A DNA stretch of 64,000 bases from Cryptomeria japonica (taxonomy: Eukaryota > Streptophyta > Pinopsida > Cupressales > Cupressaceae): the NCBI RefSeq assembly GCF_030272615.1, contig NC_081412.1, forward strand, positions 543,758,335 to 543,822,334, in the 5' to 3' direction. The position numbers and the translations under genes were made by a program. A model generated the notes under the pieces. That model was not told the DNA's origin and made no database searches. It worked only from the letters and a program-made list of their open reading frames with translations. Shown one piece after another: positions 36,901 through 48,465 of the stretch (positions within the stretch are counted from its first letter, which is position 1; the number at the start of each line of letters is the position of its first letter).

Positions 36901-38521
36901 GAGAAAAATTCCTCGTCTAATGTGTGAAATGAAAAAGTGTCTACCTTTGACATTTTTTAATGCACAAGAACACTACCTCATACACCAAGTTGAGGATATT
37001 GAATTGTTTGGGCCTAATACACAAAAGGTCAATGTGGATGGTTGGGAGGCACTTGAAATTTTTGAAGGCTTTGGTTAGACAAAGAGAACATCCTAAGGGT
37101 TCTATGTTGGAAGGATATATGGTATACCAAACCATGGCGTAAATTACTAAATATCTTCCTAGGTTTGCATCAAATTTCCATGTAGATCACATTTGGGATC
37201 CCAATTCCATTAATAGATTTGAAGGGGAGTACCTGATGGGGAAAGGTAGATTGGGGAAAGCGAGAGGTAATTATAAGATGGTCATGGAAATTAATTACAA
37301 TACATTTTACATTTGGTTTTTATGTATATTGTACATATTTAATTATTAATCTTCAATATACATTAATTATTAATTAAGGTTTTATATCATGGTAATTAAC
37401 TAATTATGCATCATTTGTGAATTTCAATTTTTTTTGATACAGTTGGTCGAGAGTGGGATGCACTACATTTGTACATTACAAACAACCTTGATTGGATGAT
37501 GATATGTATTGAATAATGCCAACAATCTAGTTGCACATTAACATGGGAAGGTGTGGCTTCATTGGTTAAAGAAGCTCATCGTAATGGAGATTCCAATGTT
37601 ACACCAATGGAAATTGAATTAGCATATGGTTTAAGAGATAGACAAGTAAGTATAAATATATTAATCACCCATATTATTTAATTATTTTTAATTATATTAT
37701 TGATGTATATATATGTTAAGTTTTTTTTCTTTGCATACATTTAGCCAAGAACAAATATATTTATCATCTGATGATGCAATAATTTTTATATGTTTGACAT
37801 ATTGTAGGTAAAACATGACAAGGTTATGTGGTGCAATGCTCGTAAATTTTGAATCAAAAAGTTGTATGACATGAAGAAAACTTGTGATTCTGGGATAACT
37901 GCAATCTTTTAGGTGACTAATATAAGTGACATACATCCAGAAGTCTTTGAAAAATTGATACTACGGGATTTTGGATGATATACTTGAGTTTGACTTTAAG
38001 TCCTTCAAATTAGTTATGTTTGTCGTCTAATGGTATAGGATACAATTGAATGAAAATGAACCCAAGAGAACTGTTATTGAACATGATAATGTATTTACCA
38101 TGGTTAATACAAGGTCATTGGAGCAAGCTGGAAATGAGCCCTATGTTCTTCCAAGCCAATGTGAGCAGGTATTTTACATAGAGGTTCCAAGTAAACCGGG
38201 TTGGTCATTTTTTGTTACACATGATCCAAGAGGAAGGTCGGTAAAGAATAATATGCTGGAAGAAGAAGATATTGAAGAACTAGAAGATGATTAGGATCAA
38301 TAGTTAGTTAATGACATTCTCAAGGAAGATGTCGAAAAAGGGGAACTAGATCATGATTATGTAGGAGTTAATGTTCATGAAGATGATATCTGTGTGGATG
38401 ATGACATTATAGAAACTAATATCAATGATAATGATGATGATTTGACCAATCCTTACAATGTTGAATCTAGAGCAGATGATACAGACAAAGAGTTGGATGA
38501 AGAAGAAGATCAATGGCATTG
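33918..38521 (+). pseudogene. CACTA (En/Spm) transposase, decayed
   Basis: Plus-strand pieces in the order of plant CACTA transposases. A transposase-associated domain (about 33,970-34,170) has CHCPCNNCTG and HCKQHGHI. An acidic linker follows, then YEPLYEGSRKTLLS and LKVMNGLSN (34,349-34,657). The tnp2 (Transposase_21) core spans about 34,790-35,900: IDACPNDHIIYH, AQFMDYHARNRS, EEKWPHFKEEP, GVNPFGELRSIYSVWP, WTIHDAPGLTHFCG and LACPVCGPKMKSRRS. DUF4218-like sequence follows (MHDWHTFSVLCLL, MCEMKKCLPLTFFNAQEH), then a DUF4216-like C-terminus with QCEQVFYIEVP and an acidic tail (to 38,521). Some gaps look like GT-AG introns (for example 34,660-34,788); others contain stops or frameshifts. The enzyme normally cuts CACTA-ended elements. 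It is probably non-functional here, and no terminal inverted repeats were identified. Confidence 0.85.
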
Positions 38522-39001
38522 AAATGTATCAGTTATGCAATTATATTATCTGTTTGATATTGATTTCTTGATAGAATTATATTTGACTTATATGGTTACA
38601 TAATTAATTCATGATGTTTTTAATTTTTATGCCATATATATCTTGATAATCCAACCATGTAACAACATATATAATTTCTCCACATAGAGATTTAAAGTAG
38701 CAATTATCAATTGTAGATAATAACAATAGAGAACTGGTTTGAAAATGAAAATATCCACAACACCATTTGCAAATAAGGAAATGGATTTTTGTATATTACT
38801 TTTGAAAATAAGTCTTGTTCTTGGAACATGAGAACTGTTTGAAACTTGAACTTCAAAAAAATTGTAAAAGCTTAAAAACATATATCAACTTGTCCTTTAT
38901 AAATTATTACATCAAGGACTTATAACACATCACATGGTTACACCCTTTGAAAGAGTCTTTTGAAAAAAATTAAAACATTACTCTTTAAATGAAAGTAGTT
39001 A
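38522..39001. other. Spacer without recognised gene
   Basis: AT-rich sequence between the CACTA remnant and a decayed minus-strand ORF. I looked for a CACTA terminus (…TAGTG) here and saw none. Confidence 0.5.
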
Positions 39002-40843
39002 TCATCTAGTAAGGCACAAATGCACTTTGGTTAAGTGTGCCAAGTATTTCTCACTGAAATGAGTATCATAGTCATGAACAATGTCTCGTGCCTCCACCTC
39101 CATCAACACCATTCCCTCCATGTAGTTCTCCACTTTGTTAGTGTCCACAACTTCGGTAGCTTTCATTGCATCCTTGAGCATCTGTTGGGATTCCCCAATC
39201 CATTTCACTTTCTCCTTTTCATCTCCATATTCATCAAGCAAAGGAGGGATGTCATTTGATCCATCACCAAGGAAATTGACACCCTCAAATCTCAGAGCCT
39301 TCAGATATTTTTATGAATTTTTATCAGTTGTTCACAATTTTGCATAGCCCCAGGGTCTGCTTCATTTTTACTCTAAATCTCTTTAAATCATTCATGCAAT
39401 CGTTGATCCAATCTCTCATTCTCCTCGATGACAGTCTCATTCTTAAAGTACATATCCTAGTATTCATGCATCCATACCTTTAAATTTGTGAACCTCTTTT
39501 GTATGAGTACAAATAGAGTTTCATTCTTTATATTTGTCAATTGGGCTTGGCGCTAAAGATTCTCTTCTTTCAATCTACCAGCTTTGGTTTGAGGCTACAA
39601 GCTTTCACCTTGTGTCAATAGTTTTTGTGGCTCTTTTTATTTTAACATTTCTCTCAAATGATCAATCTCTTTATTTAGTCTAATGTCCTCAAGTTTGGTA
39701 GACTCATTTTCTCTTAGCGGCAATTGAATTTGTACCTTATTCAATTTGGCAATGTTCACTCCTAGATCATCTATAACTAGAGGATATGTTTCTCCAACCT
39801 TCAGAGTCATTGTGTGGCCAATGGCCTTCCGTGTATCAATCACCATGGGTCTTTTGTGTGGAGGATATAAACACCAAATCAACATATAGTTTTCATTTGG
39901 GTTTTACATAGACCCCATGTACACTTGGGTCACACCTTCTGGAGACAACTTATGTTTTGCATCAATATCATAGAGAAAACTATCAAATATTAGAGCTAAA
40001 TTTAGATCCCATTGAGGAAAGATTAAGACGCCCGCATATTCAAGTAATTTCCTCCCTTTTCTCAAGAGTCATTTGATTCATTTCCTGTTCTACTTCACTT
40101 CTCAAAGCAATCAATAATTGGTTTTCATTAGAGGCATTCACCTCTTTAGCACTCTCCCTAATTGATTTACCTTTTATTTTATACAAGAAAGACTTAAATT
40201 TAGAAGACTTTTCTAAACTGTCATCAGACACGAAATTCATACAAGCCAATTTCCTTGGATTCTCTTCGATGGGCACTTCTTCATCTGGATCCCTAACCGG
40301 GGACACTTTCTCTTCAATAAACATCTTGGAGAGATTCTCAAATGAAATCTCATCTCCTTCTAATGATCCCTCATCGCTGGAAGATGATACATCAATTGTC
40401 TGCATCTCTATTGCCCTTAGCTCCATTTCTATGTTATGGTTATCAATAGCCAATTCGGCCTCCTCTTTATCCATGTTTCTTATAAAGTCATCCCTTACAT
40501 ATGGTATGTGCACATATTCACCAATTTTTCATTTATTTTTTTGTTGAATGAGTATATCCTTTAGGGTCAAAGCCTCTCCTTGGTGCTCCCAACTTTAAGT
40601 TGAAATGGGCTAGTTTATCCCATGTGAGCTCTTGACCTTATTTCCCAGTAATAGGGAATTCTCCAACACATAAAGTTCTCGGAATAAAGGCTTTCTTATC
40701 ATGTGAACTCAAATGCATGTGATTTGAAACTACCATCTGCCTAATTATTTCTAAATAGGAAACTCTGTCAGGCATTGTCTTGGGTAGTAGAAGTCGGGAT
40801 TCCTCAAAGCCATAGACTCTAATCACTATTACATCATAAAAAT
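39002..40843 (-). pseudogene. Decayed 'VQLW' repeat-family ORF, C-terminal part (split by insertion)
   Basis: The minus-strand frame at the right edge reads DVIVIRVYGFEESRLLLPK and then SHDKKAFIPRTLCVGEFP, LTWDKLAHFNLKLG and RRGFDPKGY. It continues with an acidic, serine-rich stretch (SSSSDEGSLEGDEISFENL, about 40,380) and coiled-coil-like pieces at 39,637-39,885 and 39,002-39,241. It is homologous to 3,740-6,300 (shared VYGF/FYGF and surroundings). It continues the same gene as 48,466-49,105: removing the retroelement at 40,844-48,465 makes the frame run on as NWGDWYYF then YDVIVIRV. Function unknown; several stops. Confidence 0.65.
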
Positions 40844-41964
40844 TGATGAATACTAAGAGGGGGGGGTGAATTAGTATGATAAAAAAATTAACCAAACTCT
40901 TAAGCAATTTTACTATAGACCGGTATAGTAGATTAAACAACAAACTAGTTAAAACACAAACAAGCCAAATAGCAAATAGAACATTCACCCATAGAAGCAC
41001 AATCACCATAACACAACATATTTTGATGTGGAAACCCAAATGGGAAAAACCACAGTGAAGAAAACTCACAAGTCAACTATCTACAGAATAGTAACCAGAC
41101 TAGTTAAGGTCAGACCGGTTAAGGCCTTACAATGTTCTTCACCAAAACAGATCATGTTTGGAATCTAGATCTCTATTAGGAGATAAGTCCTATTAAAGAC
41201 TACCCTGTTAGAGGATTTCAGATCCACAACTATGAACCACCTTGTTAGAGGATTTACAAAAGGCTTGACTGGGCCTACCTGGTTAAGGGTTTTTGACTTG
41301 TCGAAGAGATTAGTAATCAACAAGTGAATGATCTAGAAAGTAGCATAGAATGATTGATTATATCCTTTATTTCTCTCTGTTAATGCATTGCAGCATTACT
41401 TCACTCTTCTATCCTTTGCATGATCAATCTCTATCACATGATGCTTCTATATCAACTTCACTTCTTCAGAACACATACACACACACTAAAACCCTAGACA
41501 AAAATGATGTCCTTAAATAGGAAATTGATTTCATGTTGATCCAATGAGATTGGATTATAATTTCCTAGGTTCAAAGCATCTAGACACATTTGGTAACACG
41601 GTATAGAAACACTGCCAAAGTATCGGTGGATGATAACTCATCACACTTTACAATTATACCAATTAACAAACAAAGACTGGTAAACTAGAACATAGTGTTC
41701 TGATAAAAAATATTAACTACCGCTAGGGGTCTTTGATCTACTTGAGTTCTTCATACCGCTTGATTTCTTCGGTTATGCTTTAACTAGTAAGGTTCTTATG
41801 CAAAACACTGATAGTCTTCTACAAACAAAGACTATACATACAATGACATATAATACCAGTTTGTACAATACAACACATATTACCGATTGAGAATAACTCA
41901 TACATAAAATAAGTTTGTGTACATCAATGACAATCACAACTTAAGCATCATAAAAATACCAATA
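40844..41964 (-). repeat. LTR of family A copy 2 (3' LTR in element orientation)
   Basis: The plus strand starts TGATGAATACTAAGAGGGGG and ends ATACCAATA beside the polypurine tract. About 1.12 kb. It contains a short local duplication near 41,100 (AGACTAGTTAAGGTC) that the partner LTR lacks. Confidence 0.88.
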
Positions 41965-41965
41965 A

Positions 41966-41980
41966 TCTCCCCCTTTGGCA
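41966..41980 (-). other. Polypurine tract of family A copy 2
   Basis: The minus strand reads TGCCAAAGGGGGAGA directly before the 3' LTR. This is the typical plant LTR-element plus-strand primer, and it confirms the minus orientation of the element. Confidence 0.85.
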
Positions 41981-42480
41981 TTGATGGCAACACTAAGGAA
42001 ATTTTTTGACATCTAAGTGCTTACAAAAAAAAAATGATGCCATAATCAAAATTACTCCCCCTAAGCATATACACTACTCCCTTTACCAAAATTACAAGCA
42101 TATACAAATTTAATGCTACTTCCCATAAAATTTTCATGACAGAATACTACTCCCCCTTTATTACAATGACAAATTAATGTAAAACATAATGGGTTTACCA
42201 CTCCCCTAATCATATTGCATACCATAAAAACTCTAGTATATGTTTATGACAATAAGGAGTAAAAATTTTCATAAATAGATTTAAAGTTTTTCACAAAATC
42301 CTTCATGTTTGTTGACTAGGTATCTAGGAGTGAGGCAACAATTTCACTTTGAGTCTTCATCTAGAAAGCTAACTCCTCCATGGCATCGATGGTACTCAAT
42401 TATTGTGTAACAATAATAGCCTCCATGTTCAGAAAACACTTCTGAAGAACCTGCAACTTTGGTAATAAAACCAATTGGAG
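41981..42480 (-). other. Untranslated region of family A copy 2
   Basis: No reading frame is visible. It is rich in ACTCCCC/CCCCTTT motifs on the plus strand (for example 42,050-42,160), giving several purine-rich patches on the element's sense strand upstream of the main polypurine tract. Confidence 0.55.
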
Positions 42481-42489
42481 CTCCTACAG

Positions 42490-45400
42490 ATCTTAAGTCT
42501 GCTTGCAGATCTTTGATTCAATCTTTGCAATCTGATGTCGGTGAGTGGGAATAGTCTGCCCATACACTGTGAAGGAATCATATGACAATTTGAAGTTGCC
42601 TATATGATGCTTTAACTCCGATTTGAGTTGGCTCTTTTTCTTCAAAGCATCATCACATAATAGATCGGGCTGGCAGATTTTGCTCAATAGTTTATGTCCT
42701 TTAGTAATTGCTAGACTGATATCATCCCTCTGGTGGATTAGCTTGTCTTTGTCTTCATTAAATTGCTTCACCAGTGCAACTTTGAGTGCCTTTTCATTGT
42801 TTTTCTTTGCAGTGGCCTAGGCAGCATCTTCCAAACATTGTACTTGATCATCCACGATTGTGCAAAGAAGTTTTAACTGGGCCAGAGAGGAATTGGTACC
42901 AAGGAGACTAGTACCGGGAACTAAGTTAGAAAGAGTGTCAACATCAGATTGAATGATATAATGTTATTTCTTCCTCCTCAGTTCTTCCAATATTTCCTGA
43001 GCTAGTTGAATACTCCTTAGTAGCTCATTTCTATCTACTAATTGGGTAAGACAGGAAAGAGTCAAATCACTGTGATCAGTGGGATCAACCTATTTTGTTT
43101 GATCATCGGTTGCCTTTAGAGTCTATCCTCCTTCCTTTGATTTTTTCTCCTCTTGTTTCCTCTTCTCTCGCTCTTCTTTTTCCTTGGCCTCCTTGTCAGC
43201 CTTTTATTTCTCCTCTTTATCCTTCTCTGCTCTTTTCTTCTCTTCTTCTTTCTTTTCTCTCTTCTTCTCTTCTTTTTCCTTCTTCGCTCTTTCTTTCTCT
43301 TGTTTCTCTTTCTCTTGTTCTCTTTCTCTTGTTTCTCTTTCTCTTGTTTCTCTTTCTCCTATTTCCCTTTCTTAGGTTTCTCTTTTGTCACTTTCTCAAC
43401 TTTTTCTTTTTCCACTCTCTCTCCTTCAGCTTTCTCCTTTTCTACGTTTACGTTCTCTGCTTTATCTTTTTCTTGTTTCTCTTTCTCTGCTTTTTCTTTC
43501 TCCATTTTCTCCTTATCTTTTTCCTTCAGTTGAGTGCCTTCAACATCTAGTGCATCCACATCAATAGGATTATTTTTTTAGTTACTCTTTCACCCTGATT
43601 ATTGAAGGTTTCATCCAGTTTAGATGTAGATAGGTCAAGCTCTTGCCAATCCTATTGATTACCTTTTGATACCTTCTACATTTTGACAGCTTCTTTAACC
43701 TGCAGATGGGTGTCTTTTTCCACTTCAGAGGTTTTTCCTCCAAGTAACTGAAGTCTTCTTCTTTGCATGAAAAAGATGCCTTTGTACTGATTAATAATCT
43801 CAAATAACTTTGAATTAGAAGCATCAGGAAAATATTTAGCAAAAATTTCTTCCCTAATTTCTTGCTCCTTTTTAATGACAGTGCATCATTTATTATCCAA
43901 ATAATTATACAAAGAATTAGGAACAATAGGTTTAATATCAATCAGAGACCGATCATTATCACACAAATATTTAATGACCTCTAGCTCCACCTCTTCCTTT
44001 TCACTATCACTAAGATCATCAAAATAATCTTTTAGATCATCAACAACTTTCCTTCTAACATTCTTCATAATCCTTTGAAAATGTGTCATAGGCTAGTAAG
44101 AAGTAACATGTATATTTATCAGTGCAGAGGTTGTAGGTACATTACCAGTTGTCTTCATCTTCTTACTAGGTTGCTTTGTCTTCTTCATTTCTACCTCTAG
44201 TTCAGTGTCTTCTGAATCTAGTGTGTTATTCCTGGTTTTTCTCTTCCTTTCAAATACCTTTGGCGGAACGGCCTCCGGTTTCTTTTTCACTGGTGACCTC
44301 TTGGTCACTTTAGGACTAGTAGTAGATGCAACCGATGCCGATGCTGATGGCATAGCTTTCCTCTTCTTCTGCTTTGGTACTTTAGTCGATTTGATCCTCT
44401 CTGAGTAAGTATCGGTCCTCTTCTTCTTTCAATCTAGTGGTGAAGGAAGTAGGGTAGAGGCATACCCCATGAGTATATCATTTACCACTTCATAGCCCAT
44501 AGGCTCAACTTCATCTTGTCTAGGCTCAACAACTTCCATTATGCAGCAATCCACTTTGATTCTGAAACAAATATCATCTTCATACCTTTTAATTAGATCA
44601 CCTGATGTTCTCATTCTCTAGTTCATCTTTAATATGAACTCATCAAAATACTTGTTCAGAGTCTCCAGATAAGTAGATCCCAGTTCTTGCAGACTCTCCT
44701 TCATTTGTCTTGAAATGGGTAGGTTAGTTGACCATTGAACATCATCGACTCTTGGAAAATACCCTTGAAAATAGAAAAATAGATCAACAAGCACTTGACC
44801 GAACTTAAACCTAGGTGCCTTGTCCTCTTTGATGGAATTCAGATTCTCCTTGAGTTGTTTTTGCATGTCGGTACATAAGTCATATTCTGCATCTTCCTTG
44901 ATCATCCTATATGCGGCATGCACCACAACTGTAGGAACAAAATTCATTCTACTAGCATAGAGTACTCTATAACCGATCACCATGCACACATACTTCACCA
45001 AGTCATTTCTTATGGTGTTTACAGTCATTTCCTTCTGGTTGCTCATAGAACTAGTGAGCTCTATCACTTTGACTTTTGTGATCTTGCAAAGAATGGGGAT
45101 CTCTCCAACATTGCAGAAATTCATCACGACATCGATTGCCTCTGGTGTGATATCATGGGTTCGCTCAAGATACATCTTATCACCATGAACCCTACTAAGA
45201 ATGATTCTTATATGATCTTCTATGAATTCCTTAAGAAAATATACTGCATTGTGGAATTTATTCTTCTCAATCATGCTATACTCTGGTTTAATCTTCTTAT
45301 CATCTCCACATAACAAACTCAACTGGGAGTGAATCACTAGAGACCCTAGGTCTTCTAGTTTGCAATCAATGTTTCTTGAAACATCTCCTATGACAATGAC

Positions 45401-45508
45401 TTTGGTAGGAATTTGAGATAGGGCATTATATTTCACCTTCTTCCTAAGAAATTTGGATGACTCCTCAAGTTGGGTAGAACTAGAAGGGATTTTGGATGTA
45501 GAGGCCAT
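42490..45508 (-). pseudogene. ORF2 of family A copy 2: novel protein with K/E-rich coiled coil
   Basis: The start codon is at 45,508 (MASTSKIPSSS). A 296-codon open stretch encodes a globular-looking domain with VIVIGDVSRNIDCKLEDLG, HNAVYFLKEFIEDHI, TPEAIDVVMNFCNVGEIP and FPRVDDVQWSTNLP. After a stop the frame resumes with EDDICF and EPMGYEVVNDIL. A basic, serine-rich stretch follows (SPKVTKRSPVKKKPE, FERKRKTRN), resembling a nuclear-localisation tract, then an acidic helix (DLKDYFDDLSDSEKEEVE). About 140 residues of K/E-rich heptads come next (43,140-43,559), then more coiled coil to 42,490. I recognise no polymerase, protease, integrase or envelope family. Copy 1 shares the middle part. Stops and shifts mark it as decayed. 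Confidence 0.7.
43140..43555 (-). repeat. Polypyrimidine/polypurine tract encoding K/E-rich coiled coil
   Basis: The plus strand is almost entirely C and T for about 400 bp, built from CTTT/TTCTC repeats such as TTTCTCTTTCTCTTG. On the minus strand it encodes KEKAEKEK-like heptads of ORF2. The plus-strand frames through it are low-complexity shadows. Confidence 0.85.
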
Positions 45509-45988
45509 GTATAAATAATTTTGAATGATGAGTGTTTCGATGAAGAATACCTTTTCACTCTAAAATAGGGTTCGCCGATGTCAAATTTCAACTAGGGTTC
45601 ATTGATGTCAAACACAACACACTTCTCCAAAAGCTTGTTTTACCACTCTGACCTCCACTCTAAATAACTTGAAATGGTTGCAAAATCTTGTCCAATATTT
45701 CTTTCTGGATTCTTTCAAATGCAAGATTGATCGCTCTTGTTTTGCTGCTCAGGCTATAAAAATTCTCTTTTGAAAATAGGTGAGTAAAAATGATGACAAA
45801 AGCCACTTTTAAACATGCTCCTACCTACCATAATAAATGCATCACCGATAGGGTACAAACCCTAACTTTACCACTTCATTTCTTTTTTCCGTTGATAGGT
45901 AACCAATATCGATGAAAACACTTTACTGATATACACCTGGGATTCGAAATATTGTTACCGAAAAATTCCCCCTTAAGATTTTTGAAGC

Positions 45989-47284
45989 TTAATTTGTCGA
46001 TAGAGGGGTCTCCACACTGGCTGCGGAAACTGGTACATCTTGTGGCTTCTCTTCAGACTTCTTCTTCCAAATTTTATCCATATCAGCTTGAACGGTTTCA
46101 AAATTGATCTTTCCTTTTCAGTCGACCAGTATGTCTCTTGATGGATTCTTTCTCATTCTACATGTTCTGGCAATATGTCCCGGTTTGTTAGAATGATAGC
46201 ATACCATACTAGGTGCTCTCCATGGTCCGGTGTTCACATTTCCATTCTTCCTCCTGCATGTTGCAGTAGTGTGGCTACTACCATGATAGATCAAACAAGT
46301 TGCTCTCTAACTATTTGTCACTCCATAACATTTTAACCAGTGGTCATAGGTTCTATACCGGTTTGGGTTTTGGTTCATAGGAGGTTTCGGGACAACTTTT
46401 TTAGATCTTGGTGCATAACTTCCAGGACTGTTCATAATTGATTTGCCCTCAAAAGATCTATACCCAAAATTGTTGCATACATAACAATGACCATTAAATA
46501 TATCGGTTCTAGTATTGTGGTTGTACACATTGTTTTGCATGTAGGGAAAATTATTGTAAGTCTTACTCCTACACACATTAGCAGTATGTCCTTCCTTATA
46601 GCAGTTAGAGCATAAAAGTTTAAACTTTGTAATACCTTTGCTTCGGTTGACCTTAGGTGTCGATTTCTCCTTTGATGCACCAACCTTGGTTCCAGAGGTT
46701 TCACCTTCCTCATATGCAAAGAAACCAAGTCCAGACATATCCTTTGATGGCTTCATTGATTCCATCTTTTGGTCCAACTTCACAGCACTCCGGTTGAACT
46801 TTGCAAGTATCTCCTTCATCTCAGCAAGTTCCTTGGAAAGAGCATCATTGGTTTTCATCAAGGTTTCATTCTAAGAAATGGTTGCATTGAGGTCTGGTTG
46901 CATTTATTCTTTCTCTTCCTTACCCTCTTGCAGATAAGAGGTAATGGTACCAATTTCTTGTTTCAACTTATAGATCTCGTGCTCCTTGTCCATCACTAGA
47001 TCTTCAGCTTTTCTTCTGTTTTCTAGCTCCTAACTCATCCTGATAGTGAGTCCTTCCAGCTCCCTCCCTAGGTTAGTTTTTGACTCATTCAATTTCTCTA
47101 CTTCTTTGACTAGGGCATCCATGTCTGCTTCATCAAAAGAGTTGTTCTTGGTAATATCCATCATTTTCTCAACAAGCTCTCTTCTTTTGGCTAAAGAGGC
47201 TTTATACTTGACCTTAAGTTCATCATAGGCTCTCTCAGATTCAGCCAAATGGTGAGTGAGTTCCCTCATGTTGTATTCCCTCAT
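45989..47284 (-). pseudogene. Gag-like protein with coiled coil and zinc knuckles, family A copy 2
   Basis: 432 codons from MREYNMRELTHHL at 47,284 to the stop at 45,989-45,991. The first codon lies about 40 bases past the primer-binding site. The N-terminal half is a coiled coil (ESERAYDELKVKYKASL, LVKEVEKLNESKTNL). Four knuckle positions follow. The first, CSNCYKEGHTANVC, is intact. The second has lost His and the last Cys (CYVCNNFGYRSFEG). The third and fourth have lost a Cys (CLIYHGSSHTTATC; CYHSNKPGHIARTC). Copy 1 retains intact second and fourth knuckles. The protein should bind element RNA, but no capsid-like UBN2 domain is present. A few in-frame stops; inactive. Confidence 0.75.
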
Positions 47285-47320
47285 ATCTGCTTTTATGTGG
47301 TTAGACTTATAGAAAGGTTG

Positions 47321-47332
47321 GCTCTGAAACTA
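47321..47332 (-). other. Primer-binding site of family A copy 2
   Basis: The minus strand reads TAGTTTCAGAGC, two bases off the initiator tRNA-Met site TGGTATCAGAGC, and lies two bases inside the LTR. Confidence 0.75.
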
Positions 47333-47334
47333 AT

Positions 47335-48465
47335 TGATGAATACTAAGAGGGGGGGGTGAATTCATATGCCCAAAACATTAACCAAACTCTTAAGCAATT
47401 TTATTGCAAACCGGTAGAGTAGATTAAACAACAAACCGGTTAAAATAAAATAAAAAACAAATAGAAAATAGAGCATCCACCCACAGAAGCACAATCACCA
47501 TGACACAAATTATTTTGACGTGGAAACCCAAATGGGAAAAACCACAGTGAGTAAAACTCACAAGTCAACTATCCGGAGAATAGTAACTAGACCGGTTAAG
47601 GCCTTACAATGTTCTTCACCAGAACATATTTTTTAGGAAACCATATCTTTTTTAGGAGATAAGTCCTGTTAAATACTACCATGTTAGAGGATTTCAGATA
47701 CACAACTGTGAACCACCTTGCTAGATTATTTACAAAAGGCTTGACTAGGCCTACCCAGTTAAGGGTTTCATACTTGTCGAAGAGATTAGTAATCAATAAG
47801 TGAATGATCTAGAAAGTAGCAGAGAATGCTTGATTAGATCCTTGACTACTCTTTGTTAGTGCATTGCAACATTACTTCACTCTTCTATCCTTTGCATGAT
47901 CAATCTCTATCGCATGATGCTTCTATATCAACTTCACTTCTTCAGCACACATACACACACACACACTAAAACCCTAGACATGATGTCCTTAAATAGGAAG
48001 CTGATTTCATGTCAGTCCAATGAGATTGGATTACAATTTCCTAGGTTCAAATAATCTAGACACATTTGGTAACACGGCATAGAAACACTGCCCAAGTATT
48101 GGTGGATGATAATTCATCACAATTTAAAATTATACCGGTTTAACATAGTATACCGATTACAAGTTAACAAATAAAGACTGGTAAACTGGAACATAGTGTT
48201 CCAATAAAAAAGATTAATAGTCGCTAGGGGTCTTTGATCCACTTGAGATCTTCATACTGCTTGAGGTCTTCGGTCATGCTTTGACTAGTAAGCTTTTTCT
48301 GCAAAACACTGATAGTTTTCTACAAACAAAGACTATACATACAATGACATATAATACCAGTTTGAACAATACAACACATATTACTGGTTGAGAATAACTC
48401 ATACATAAAATAAGTGTGTGCCCATCAATGACAATCACAACTTAAGCATCATCAATATACCAACA
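47335..48465 (-). repeat. LTR of family A copy 2 (5' LTR in element orientation)
   Basis: The plus strand starts TGATGAATACTAAGAGGGGG and ends ATACCAACA, giving TG...CA termini. About 1.13 kb, collinear throughout with 40,844-41,964 and 2,108-3,230. Confidence 0.88.

Larger units (their letters stand above)
40844..48465 (-). mobile_element. Family A LTR retroelement, copy 2 (complete, no pol)
   Basis: A 7.6-kb element on the minus strand. Two LTRs flank, in order, a primer-binding site, a gag-like gene, a spacer, a long ORF2, an untranslated stretch and a polypurine tract. It sits inside a decayed ORF with AAAAT at both flanks (40,839-40,843 and 48,465-48,469; the last A of the right LTR may be shared). 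No protease, integrase, reverse transcriptase or RNase H signature is visible anywhere in the 5.4-kb interior, so mobility would need proteins from elsewhere. The LTRs differ at roughly one site in ten by eye, suggesting an old insertion. Confidence 0.88.

Noticed and set aside
43095-43567. Several overlapping plus-strand frames rich in Ser, Phe and Leu, looking like membrane proteins
   Set aside because: They are shadows of the polypyrimidine tract; the real frame is the minus-strand K/E-rich ORF2 of the retroelement.
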